A DNA stretch of 64,000 nucleotides from Rotaria sp. Silwood1 (taxonomy: Eukaryota > Rotifera > Eurotatoria > Philodinida > Philodinidae): assembly GCA_905250075.1 (NCBI GenBank), contig CAJNOP010000042.1, positions 721,152 to 785,151 of the forward strand. Reading direction: 5' to 3'. This document shows, piece by piece, positions 1-10,124 of the stretch. Within the stretch, counting starts at the first letter, position 1. Each line of letters begins with the position of its first letter. The translations under genes were made by a program, and so were the position numbers. The notes beneath the pieces were generated by a model. That model saw only the letters and a program-made list of their open reading frames with translations. It did no database searches and had not been told where the DNA came from.

Positions 1-1199
1 TTGAGACAAACACGAAATAATGCAAAAACAATATTTTTTCGATATTTCATGTTTATTATTTTTTTAAGCATAACTATCGATTACGGCAGTTGCAAAGCAG
101 CAAACAGGATGCATCGTTGACTCACACAACATATTTTGATGATAAAATAATTATATTATTATAGATTATTTCCAACACGACAAAGCTATACAATGTGATG
201 TTCTTGTATATGGAATATCGAAAGTCAGATTTTTTAAGGATCTAAATAAACATAAAAACTTTTCATTCATATGCCATTCGATAGAAGACTCTTATATGTC
301 TCTTTCCATACAAACAAAACAGAAATCGAAAAAAGTAAATATATGAAATTGGGGAAGAGGATCCTTAAAGTATTAATACGTTGTTGTATTGAATTGGTCG
401 ATACCATTGTTGACCAACCTTGAGTGCCACCATTGGTATGTAATAATATGTGTCTGAATCAAGCTTCTTTGCCTAGGAGTTGTTTAATGCGAGATCAAAT
501 ATTTTGATATGATCTTTGAATTCGCTGATTCAGACCATTATGAAAACCTACCAAGGAATTTAGGAGAATATTGGGTGTGAAGTGTAAGTATAGGGTGTAT
601 CGTTTTGGGTGTTTTGGCCTGTTTACTTACACCGACATCCCACACCCCGGTCGGAATCGACCATAATAAATTTTGTCTTGGAGCGGTGGCATCTACCTAC
701 ATATTCAGGAAAGAATCTGCTGCTTATTGTATTTAAAGCTATGCATTCAATAGTAATTGGACATTCGTGCGATTAATCCTGTTCGTTGCAGCAAATATAC
801 CCAGTAAACTATCGTAGTTTTTTTTAATTTTATATTTAAAACAATTGAAAACATGAAAAGAGAAAACGAACTATTGACCAATATTCGATTTTCGATGTGG
901 GTATATCGGTTTGATATTGTCTAAAATGAAAATAATGAATTAATTCAGTATTATAAATTAGTCGAAGTAATAATCTCAAAGAAGATACAAATTATGAAAT
1001 GAAATATCAGTGACATTTTTTTTTAGATAGTTTACGATGAAACCACTCAAATTACACAACATACTTGACTTAGTCAATACTTTATTTAAATATTCTTGTT
1101 ACTTTGAGAATAGTTGACTAAATTTCTGGCTATAATGTAATACCACAAGCTGAATGAACAATTCATACTACCATTACAACTGTCACAAAGATCTTATTC
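1..1199. other. intergenic, no gene seen
   Basis: AT-rich sequence with no credible exon on either strand. The only structure seen is a G/T-rich imperfect hairpin at 573-646: GGGTGTG plus GTGTAAGTA on the left, and TACTTACAC plus CACACCC on the right. Confidence 0.5.
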
Positions 1200-2690
1200 A
1201 TATACTTTATTGAATTTAAAGCAAAAGTTTACAACTGATTATGCAAGATATGGACACATGGCAAATGAGTGTTGTAAACAATTGCGACAACGATTCTATC
1301 CCAATGTTTTGCTCCATCCAAAGCAAAGATTTGATACTGAGCACATGATCCACGAACACAAGACAATTAAATATTTCATAGCATCACAAAGCTTCTATCC
1401 AAATATTTTTCTCCATTGATGCTATGATTATGAGTCTTTCTCATCATTCATGCATGCACGATAAATGAATAATTTATACAGAAAAATTTCTATTGAAATA
1501 TTTTGTGGAATTCGAAGCAACGCTTTTGAATTGATTGCTTAATTGAAAAATACACAGCAGATGAGTATTTCGAACAAAAGATTTATCGACATACTTTGAT
1601 GGATTCAAAGAAAAAGTTTCGAAATAGTAAGGCTGTCGACGAACACGCGGCAGATGTATTATTCGCATAAACTAGAAAAGCAGTACGTTTCTATTCTAAT
1701 ATTTTGTTCAGCTCACTGGAAAGTTTTGGTGTTGATTATATGATCGACGAAGACCTGCCTAATAAATATTTGGCAAAAAGATTCTGTTTAATAATTGTGC
1801 TCAATGCCAAGCTAAAACTTGTACTTGGTTTCATGCAAGACGATATATGATCAATGAATAATTTACAATAATAGTCGATTCAAATATTTTTGTCAATTCG
1901 ATGCAAAGATGTAGAATTCATTACATGATTGATGAATACACAACAAATAGATACTTCATACACCAAAGATTTTATCCAAATATTTTGCATAATTGAGAAC
2001 AACTCTTGGGAACTAATCATACAATTGACGAATACAAGAGAAATTAATAGTTCATATTACAAAGACTTCATACGAATATTTAACTCACTTCGAAGGAAAG
2101 ATTTGTAGATAATTACACGATCAATGACATACAATAAATGACTGTTTGATACAAGGTTTCAATTCAAATATTTTGCTGGATCAGAAACAAAGATTCGGTT
2201 TCTAGTCGTGATTTATGAACGCATGCCAGATCAACAGTTCTATTATCAACATTCTATTCCAATATGTGGCTCAACTGGATTAGAATGTATCATCTCATCA
2301 CATAATCGACGATAGATGACAAATGAATAACTGATATCATTAATAGAACTTTATTGGAATATTTGCCTCAATTGGATTAGAAAATTTACAGCTTATGACA
2401 TGAGCGACAGCATAATACGACAAATGAATAATTGATATCAAGGTTCTATGTTAATATTTTGCAATATTTGAGCTCATGATTTACAGTTCATTACATGATT
2501 GGTGAACGCAAGAGAAATGGAATAGTAGGAATTACTACAAGAAATCCATTCAATTATTGCTCATTTCGAAGTAAATATTTGAGGTCGGTTATAGTATTGA
2601 AGGTCGTTCGATAAATGAATAATGCCAACAACAATTAGTTTTATCATCAAAATTCTATTCAGATATTTTTCTCAATTCTAGCAGGTAGAC
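1200..2690. repeat. degenerate ~95-bp tandem array
   Basis: About fifteen diverged copies of a unit of roughly 93-99 bp lie head to tail. The most recognisable part of each copy reads approximately GATTCTATCCAAATATTTTG followed by CTCAATTCGAAGCAAAGAT. It recurs with ATTTTG-like cores near 1307, 1405, 1499, 1702, 1795, 1888, 1982, 2077, 2168, 2262, 2361, 2456, 2552 and 2672. A second conserved part (roughly CATGATTGATGAATACA then ACAAATGAATAATTGATATC) lies between the cores. Copies differ by many substitutions and small indels, and stops occur in all frames, so this is an old non-coding minisatellite or satellite fragment. It could be the relic of a coding repeat, since two adjacent copies remain open on the + strand at 1210-1419. 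Confidence 0.7.
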
Positions 2691-3999
2691 ACAGTTGGCA
2701 TTATTATCGAAGATCACACCGGAAATAAACATTTTTTGCCATTATGATTATGACCAAAGAGAGCAGCAGAAAAAAACAGAGATGGAGAACTGTGACATTA
2801 GTAATTATTGTGGAGGTTTTATGATGTTTGTTGCCTAACTGTTGCTTTTATATGCTTTTCGATGGACAGAAAGGAGAAATATCATGAGTGTTCTTCTGTT
2901 GAGTGCGTTATTATAAAGAGCAAAGGTAATCAACAGAAAAATTCATTATTAAGGAACGAACGAGCGAACGAAATAAAAGGGTAGAACCTTGATCTCTTAA
3001 TTGATGCATAGTGTTTCCGATGCACATGTGCGTAGTCAGAGTCAAAGTGCTCTGCATGGACTAAAACAATAAATAGATTCGCAAAAGAACAACGCCATTC
3101 ATTCACTCTGTTTTCATCAAATCACTTTATGAGCTTCTCTTTCTGTTTTTTTTGCGTTATGCTGCTGTTCCTAAAAGAAAAATATTACTTCTCTTTTTGC
3201 ATTTTCGACGTAAAAATGTGTACATGAATTAGAAGATCAAATAGAGCATTATAAAAAATTCTAATGCGACGGAATAGCTTGAAGATGAGCGTGATGATTA
3301 CCTTTAAAACCTACGCCACCATTCGCACCCACTCTCACTCTCAGGTTATCCTGAAAGACCTAAACCGAAGAGAAAAAAAGCATCTAAATTACTGACGACA
3401 GGATATCGAGTTGATGACTGAATTATAACATGCTGGCAGTGATAGTAGTTACTACTGCTAGAATGTTTGTCCCGATCTGAAACTTTAAATAAGCAATTGC
3501 TACAGATGGTCATAAAATGAATCAATCAAAAAATCAGGGGCACTCTTCACTGTAAGTAGCTTTCATTGTCACATTCTCTGATAGCGAAAAAGCTCTTTAT
3601 TGAGTGTCTATCGCAGTCTATGTGGAACTAAAAGTTATTCCCGTATGCTTTAACACTTCTTGTCAATCGTGTTCTACAGAACATCGAAATCAGAGCTTTG
3701 ATTTCAACCATATTGTGGATGATTCCCGTTGGTTACAGATGATCTCTAATAATTTTATATCATTGCCAGTCATCTGTCATATATCTAACAAATTCTAATA
3801 AATTCTATAACTAAAAACGAATTGGTTCACTCTTGGTTGATACTTAGGGAGAGATAGATACTTCAGTTCGTATTTCAAAATTTTTCCTTCCTTGGCTAAC
3901 ACACATAATTCTAAAAGCTTACCAATACTTTAATTACTGAGTCAAAACATCGCTGATAGTTTTGGTTATCAAAATGAAGATCATGGATAACAAAATCAC
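2691..3999. other. intergenic, no gene seen
   Basis: No exon, RNA gene or repeat recognised. The short open frame at 3604-3798 has no recognisable motifs or splice sites. Confidence 0.4.
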
Positions 4000-4165
4000 T
4001 GATATCCGCATCGCCGAAGTACATACTTATGTGCAAAACAGTCAATATATGCATTCGAATTTGTTATAAGGATTTCCCGATATTTCTAGTATAGTCCTTA
4101 TCGAGCAAAAGCGCTTTCAAAAGAATTCGTCGAGTAGTTTCATCGACTCGCCATTGATCTTGATC
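4000..4165 (-). pseudogene. relic of pentapeptide-protein gene
   Basis: Read on the minus strand from 4165, the translation contains LLLDKDYTRNIGKSL, a stop, then QIRMHILTVL. It aligns with the linker of the intact gene next door (EILLDEDYEQNINKSL then LQMRIQTLTVL). The preceding stretch DQDQWRVDETTRR matches EQDQRQADEINRQ. A TAA interrupts the frame and the similarity fades below about 4030, so this is a decayed fragment of a paralogue of the gene at 5014-6378. It has the same orientation and lies about 0.85 kb downstream of that gene's stop. The fragment is too short to show whether it arose as a tandem duplicate. Confidence 0.6.
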
Positions 4166-5013
4166 TCAGATGTTGCTTATGTTGCTTTATCTCGTTGGAT
4201 AGTGAAGTTTAAGGATGGCATTTTCTTTCAGTGCTTTACAAAAACTTTACGACAATTGAGAGAAATTCTGGATATCCATAGGATTGATGATGATCACATG
4301 TGGAAGGAAATTGTTGTATTGCATATGTTCTTTTTACCAGTAATTCTTCGCTGAAATCAAGCACTTAGAACTTTTTAAGATAGGAGAATCGAATGAAACG
4401 TTGATCAACTAAACCAATACATTTCAAGTAAGATTTGAAAGCATGAAATTTCAATAGTAAGTTCTGCATATCTTCAACAGGACGGTTCTTCAAAAATTCT
4501 CAAATTACTGTCATTTCAACATTAAAAGAATGCTGAATCCATTAATGAAAAGAATGAAAGAAGATATATTCCACCCTCATTTACAAACGTTACTGAAATT
4601 TATGATTTTAATATCGAGCAATGGTAGATGTCCATAGATTCATTAACCAACACGAAATCTCTCTAAGGAACAATGTTATCAGCATAATTAGTTTTGAAAG
4701 AGATCATATTCACGTTTTTCTTGCTATTCATTACAGATATGATTTCTACCAAGCGACTAGAACACTGATTGCAACGATCATGTTTGTACTAAAAAAATAA
4801 GTTATGCAACAAATGAAAACACACTTGTCAAAAACTATTTCATAGTTCAAGGTATCTTTTGAAATATGGATGCTGTCACTTGATTGAAAATACAGAATTG
4901 ATCACTACTACTGCTTACACCACATGAGAAGCCTATCATAAGGTATCTGGTCTTTACAGGAATCATTGTAGTAAGAGAATGCCATCGAAGTAGCGAAATG
5001 TTTTTGATCAAAC
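4166..5013. other. intergenic, possible 3' relic
   Basis: No intact gene. Just below 5014, the minus strand in the +1 frame relative to the upstream gene reads FDQKHFATSMAFSYYNDSC, which looks coding-like. It may be the displaced C-terminus of that gene after a frameshift (inference). Confidence 0.35.
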
Positions 5014-6378
5014 CTAAATAATACAGGTATTATCCATCATAGATGATGAAGATTTCTGTTTACTTCGCACAGAATGTGAATAATCAAAGGAACCTCCATG
5101 TTCTGCAAAATGTATTGTGACCACTATCTCATCATTTTTTCTTGGGTTGATTATTCCAACTAATGCGGACAGATTAAGCATCGCTTGCTCTAAATCAACC
5201 AACAAAGAGAACAAATGAATATCGATTGGATGTACTGCGAGCGATTGTTTTTCCATTTGGAAGAAACAATCACTACCGCCAATGCCTATTCTTGCTTGAG
5301 AAATCTCACTAGCTTTAATCATCTTTATTGGTTTACCAGCCATTGCATCTTGCCAAATCGATGTTGAATTCAAGCGACACTAGAACAACACAATGAGAAA
5401 AAAGGATGTTTCTTCAACTCGATAAACTTGTACTTCACTATTAGCCAGTAAGTTATCTGTGTTAATATCAGTGAATGATCCATTGGGATAACGAGCATTA
5501 ACGAGAATATTGTCTGCCAGTCCACTGATTTTTGATGGATCTAAGTGTTGATCAGTGATATCACTCTGATAGAGATCAGTATTCGTCAGATTTACTGCTT
5601 GAAAAACTCCACCTTTGAAGAAGGATTGTACGAGAGATGCACTAGTGAACTTTGCGCCATACAAATGATTGCCATGCAATACTGCTTTGGTCAGATTCAC
5701 ATTACGAAAACTAGCATTATAGAGGCTACACGAACGAAATGTAGCCCCAGCCATTGAAGCATCATCAAACACGACGCTTTGCATCAGACAACCATCGAAC
5801 GTGATCTTCTCAGCATAAACACCTGGGAGATAAAGATAGGAAAAATCACAAGCTTCGGTTGACGACTTGACGAACTGCATTCCCATCAGATCGGCTCCAC
5901 GTAAATCAACGTTTGCTGCTTGATCATGTCGAAGTAAATGATTTTCATAGAGAAATAGGATCACATCATGTTTACGATGTGCATCGAGATGTTTCAAGAC
6001 GGTTAATGTTTGTATTCGCATTTGTAATAATGACTTATTGATATTCTGTTCATAGTCTTCATCAAGAAGGATTTCCTTCATATCATCAATATATTCTTTA
6101 AAGATAGTTTGACGATTAATTTCATCGGCTTGTCGTTGATCTTGTTCACGTGTTGCTTTGGCTGAAGCGTTCTGTTGAAGGGTAAAAACAATGGTGAATA
6201 CACCGAAGACAATCGTTGGAAGAGCGGCAAGAGAAAGTTTGAAAAGATTTAGACATTGGAAATGCCTCAATCGTTGACTATACCTTTTTTGACGTTTCGT
6301 CAATTCAGAAGAATTTTGTTTAATAGATACAGATGGTCTTGGATATTCTGTGGTACTATCGAATGATTTTTTGACCAT
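5014..6378 (-). CDS. pentapeptide-repeat membrane protein
   Basis: Two exons, 6378-5428 and 5379-5014, are joined across a 48-nt GT..AG intron (5380-5427, phase 0), giving 438 aa. The start is the ATG at 6378. It lies 3 nt after a pyrimidine-rich acceptor (CTCTCCACAG ending at 6382), so upstream in-frame codons are probably intronic or trans-spliced away. Residues 1-45 are polar and basic; 46-67 form one membrane helix; 68-150 are a charged helical linker. About 155-275 are pentapeptide repeats of the A(D/N)LxX type (VDLRGADL, ATFRSCSL, ASFRNVNL, AVNLTNTDL), a right-handed beta-helix fold. The last ~120 residues form a separate domain I cannot name. Such proteins are a large family in bdelloids; function is unknown. 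The C-terminus (after MMDNTCII) may be a frameshifted end, because another frame continues with coding-like sequence. A decayed paralogue lies at 4000-4165. Confidence 0.85.
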
Positions 6379-6383
6379 ATTCT

Positions 6384-7421
6384 GTGGAGAGATAGAGACA
6401 AAGTCAAAGATCAAAATTATCTAGAACAAGTCTTGATTTAAGCTGCTTATCATTGTAGATTATTAGCAAATGCTGATTTGAAATATTTGATTCATTCACT
6501 GATAAACAAGAGCTTGGGATTAGTATTGATCTTTGAAGAAATGTTAAGATATGAGTATTAAAGCATGAGACACAAGTGACCTTTCGATCAAAAATAAAAG
6601 AATTGAATATATTAATCCGAAGATCAAGGTTGAATTTTCAAAGGCATATTCTAATTAGATCATTTCATCGAAACAGAACCATTCATCCTTTTTCATTACA
6701 GTGGATGGCTGTGAGAGTGTGACACCAAATGATCAAATTAATAACTCTCCTCAATTAACAATACGTGAGAGTTTTCTTAAACAAACATCTGAAAAATGCC
6801 TGCTTTTGTCTGTGCTGATGACATTGATCTCGATGAACGTAACTATATGTGGCAATATTAGGTTAGAAAAAAATCAATTAATTCTTTGAGATGCACGTCG
6901 GATTAGCAACAAAAACATCAAAGATAGAAGAAAACCTGTTTCCATTTAAATTTGAAATTATCATACGTAATATAGAGTGAGTAGTAATCTTAGAGCGTAT
7001 TGTTACAGCCTTGGATGTGAGTATGTGTCTGGATGTGCGCATCTGAGTCTAGACTTGGGACTGGGTGTGGCTTTATCTTATCAACACTCACACCCACCCA
7101 CACCATACCCCACCCACCACGATTATCCTTGATTAATTGGTTTACGATATATTTTTCATTTGCTCTCAACGATTCCACAATCAATCGTTCGGTTAGTTTT
7201 TGTTCTACTAAATCACAGAGATTTAGGAAATGTGTGCGCATTGATATGGTTTATTTTATTAAAAATTAAATTAAATGTAAAAAGTTTTATAAGGCTCATT
7301 GTGTTCACTGACATTCGTAAATCATATGGTTGACAGCCAGTGATGATACATGAAAGCTGAATGTGTGAACGGTCGTTTTAATCATTCTGGATAACAATTA
7401 ATAGGAAGAATGGTAGATATA
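6384..7421. other. intergenic with G/T-rich patch
   Basis: No convincing gene. A good-looking acceptor (TTTTTCATTACAG, ending near 6700) precedes a 62-codon open frame at 6701-6889, but no family is recognisable. At 7011-7125 there is a strongly strand-skewed patch: the top strand carries TGTG/GGGTGTGG runs, then CACACCCACCCACACC runs, forming an imperfect foldback. Confidence 0.35.
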
Positions 7422-8507
7422 TTACTGGCATAGATTTCTTTGTATTAATTGTCTAACGCAAAGGCGATGTAAAAAACAAATTCTTTCGTAAAATGCATTA
7501 CGAAAAAATTGACTTGAGAGAATCGATACATAAAAAGATGTGGCAAAACTGAAAAAGTATAAGGAGCTTCCAAGTTGTTGAGCAAATGTTCCAGAAGCGC
7601 GTTCATCGGCTGTTGTATCTCTAATAGTATTGCTGATGATTGAGTAGCTATACGAACCAAGACGTAGTAGACTAAGTAATACGCTTAGAATAACTTGCAT
7701 TACAATGATCTAAATTTTTGAAAAATTCATCAATTAGTTTAATTATGAATTAAGAACAATATCAGTTATTAAGACTAAAAGAGAAATAAATAAACAAAAT
7801 CATACCTGGAAAAGTTTCAATTCTAAACGACGTATTCCTCGACGATTCGACATATGATTCATCACCGTTGCGGCTACTACTCGTTTTCGTGATTTTTCCA
7901 TAGCCGAGATTGTGATCAGAGAAAAGATTAACATAAGAAGATGAGGCAAAAGTGTAATAATGATCATCAAATAGCCTGAAAAAACAAACGTATAGATACT
8001 TCCCGGACTAATTTGACATATATTGTTATAAATATCATAGAAAATAAGTATATGTATTGAGATTATAAAGCCGACTATCAATGCAACAACTGCCAAGCGC
8101 TTTGAGACTTTAATGTGACTCCATCTACGTATTCTAACGTTATCTGATGTAGACAAGCATCTATCAAGAGTAGCCAAAAGCATATAATTGGTGGCGAGTG
8201 CAGGCAATGTTACTTCAAAATAAACACGCAGCTTACAAAATACAGTCGACTGATTTAACAAATTATTGCTAGATCGATCAGTAGTCAAACGATTTATAAC
8301 ACAGAATAGAATAGTGAGTAATTGAAACACTGTGGCACATAATAAATAGAAAACAGTTGAAGATTGATGTATTTGTCGACCCGTGAATGTAATTACATTA
8401 CAAAGACCACCAATTGTACCAACAATCACAGTGACAGAGTCGATACACAATGTGATGCGAGAGATGAGTTGTAATAGTGTTGCCGAATAACTGTTGTTAG
8501 TCGACAT
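7422..8507 (-). CDS. 7TM rhodopsin-like G-protein-coupled receptor
   Basis: Two exons, 8507-7806 (234 codons) and 7709-7422, are joined over a 96-nt intron (donor GTATG, acceptor TTTAG, phase 0), giving 329 aa. Start ATG at 8507. Seven hydrophobic segments are visible, with approximate cores 20-42, 52-72, 92-115, 137-157, 170-200, 238-258 and 285-305. Class A features are partial. Cys91 at the start of TM3 and Cys164 in extracellular loop 2 can form the usual disulphide. The TM3 end reads LDRC (115-117 DRC) in place of DRY. TM7 ends ATSFYVSILSSQFFRNAF, so the NPxxY motif is lost. The first intracellular loop is very short and the third is basic (KSRKR, NRRGIRR). N-glycosylation sites (NNS) lie at the N-terminus. 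This looks like one of the many orphan receptors of bdelloids and other spiralians. Ligand unknown. Confidence 0.85.
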
Positions 8508-9723
8508 ATGTATGTTTTTGCTCTATTATTCGATATAGAAAATAGGCAAAGATTCAGAGTGCAGTAAAAGCAATTTTTGAATGAATTGAAGTTACTATAT
8601 GCTTCTTCTTTTGATGATTATGTGTCATTAGAAAAAGTGAATGTCCTCATTAACGATGCCTTTATAGCCGTGTTAATTAACTCTTTCACATCCGTGTGTG
8701 CTATCGTTATAGCTATATATGATGAGTTTTAAATAATGAATGAAAAATGAAAAGAGTGCTCAAGGAAGCTATTGAAGCACGATCTGTCTATACATAAAAG
8801 ACACAGTTAAAATGAATGTAAAGCATTCTGACGTGCATACAAAAAAAGCTTTTTTCGTAGGCGTAATGATCTTTCTTTCAATAAATCTTTTTCATTTTGC
8901 CTCACTTTTTTACGAGAATGTTCGACATCTGACAGTCATGTTAAAGTTCAAACTTAAATTCAGTGAGGCATTTCAAGTTTGGCACATATGATATAAGCAG
9001 ATACAAAGACAAAAAAGATTTATTTTGCACTCAAAAACTCCTATCCATACAGTATAGAGAAAAACTGAACATAAGTTTAAGAAAACATACTCGCCAACAA
9101 GACCTTTTACAATAGAGTCTATTTTTTCTGCCTTAAATCAATTTATCTATTGGCTGGGATAGTTTGTTAAACAAAAATATTTAAAATGCTAAGTAAAAGA
9201 TCGCTTCTTTTGATCAATGACTGTACTGAATAATAGTACTGGGCCCTATTGTTCTAGATATATTTCAATCTATTGTTACAGTTTTTTGTTCTCATTGTCA
9301 TTTTGAATGCTGAATATGATAAAATTAAAACTTCAGTTTTGTCTCAAAATATGAAATAGTCAGCTTTATTGAGAGCAGTATGCTTTCTACTTTTTTTTCG
9401 ATGTGTACAAAAGATTAGTATGTACTAGTTCAGCAATTGGTTATTTTTTCCAATGGAACCTTCTGCTATTTTACGATCCTGCGTCATCGGATGTCGAACA
9501 ATTTCATTTTAGAACGGGGAAAAAAATGAAAAAAACAGATTCATTCAAAGAAAGATAATTATGTCTATGAGAAATATCCTCTTTCTTGCTGTCTGTCCCC
9601 TTCTATGACACTGGATGGTTTGGCGACACATGTGTCCTGAAATTTGTCTTATAAGCTAAAATATGTCCCACTGTCAAAAATGCGGCTGAGATAACCTCAA
9701 ATACAGCAATAGTACATGTTTTT
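8508..9723. other. intergenic, no gene seen
   Basis: AT-rich sequence with no recognisable exon or repeat. It ends at the target site of the SINE. Confidence 0.4.
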
Positions 9724-9740
9724 AATATTTGGAAGAATTT
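9724..9740. repeat. target site duplication, left copy
   Basis: AATATTTGGAAGAATTT here is repeated exactly at 10108-10124. The two copies bracket a tRNA-derived element with a poly-A tail. The first two A's are ambiguous with the tail, so the duplication is 15-17 bp. Confidence 0.93.
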
Positions 9741-10107
9741 AGTCGGGGATGGCGTAGTGGTTCTATGCATCTGATTATTAATCAGAAATCAAAAGGTTCG
9801 ATTCCTTTCCCCGACACGGTGTCAAGACGTCTTATTCGATATCGGAAGAATAAACAAAAAATGAAGAAAAAGTAACGCACGCCACAATCGTCATCATTGA
9901 CTGGATTTCGATTCTCGTTCTGTTCATTTTCGTTCTTTGTCATTCTTTCTCTGTTTGTTATCGTAATATTATCTATTGACTCTTATGTATTTTATAGTGG
10001 TGTAAAACCACAGACGTGAAAAGATGTTGTGATTACTCCGTAAGGAGATTAATTGTGAACCGATCATATATGGCACAATAAATATAGATGTTAAAAAAAA
10101 AAAAAAA
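9741..10107 (+). mobile_element. tRNA-derived SINE, complete copy
   Basis: The ~367-bp element consists of a tRNA-like head (9742-9816), an unrelated body of about 275 bp and an A-tract at 10093-10107. It is bounded by identical 17-bp direct repeats. The body carries two small perfect hairpins near its 3' end (TGGTGTAAAACCA and CTCCGTAAGGAG), where a LINE-recognised tail is usually found. It encodes no protein. Known biology: SINEs are transcribed by RNA polymerase III from box A and box B in the head and are moved by a partner LINE's reverse transcriptase, which gives target site duplications of this length. The perfect duplication and an A-tract with a single non-A interruption at its 5' edge suggest a fairly recent insertion. 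No other copy was noticed in the window. Confidence 0.88.
9742..9816 (+). ncRNA. tRNA-like SINE head, anticodon ATT
   Basis: The cloverleaf can be folded by eye. The acceptor stem is GTCGGGG/CCCCGAC (9742-9748 with 9809-9815), with discriminator A at 9816. The D arm is weak. The anticodon stem TCTGA/TCAGA encloses TTATTAA, with anticodon ATT at 9777-9779. The variable loop is 5 nt and the T arm is AAAGG-TTCGATT-CCTTT. Box A (TGGCGTAGTGG, 9750-9760) and box B (GGTTCGATTCC, 9795-9805) match the polymerase III promoter consensus. A34 in a two-codon box (Asn) is not expected in a working tRNA, and no T-run terminator follows for about 100 bp. With the flanking duplications, this is the SINE promoter and not a functional tRNA gene. 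Confidence 0.85.
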
Positions 10108-10124
10108 AATATTTGGAAGAATTT
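10108..10124. repeat. target site duplication, right copy
   Basis: Exact repeat of 9724-9740, immediately after the A-tract of the SINE. Confidence 0.93.

Noticed and set aside
6701..6889. 62-codon + frame after a good-looking acceptor
   Set aside because: A competing frame (MPAFVCADDIDLDERNYMWQ) is equally coding-like, neither continues, and no family is recognisable. Noted only as possible old gene debris.
9742..9816. Functional tRNA-Asn gene
   Set aside because: Anticodon ATT, weak D stem, no nearby T-run terminator, and position at the head of an element with target site duplications and a poly-A tail.
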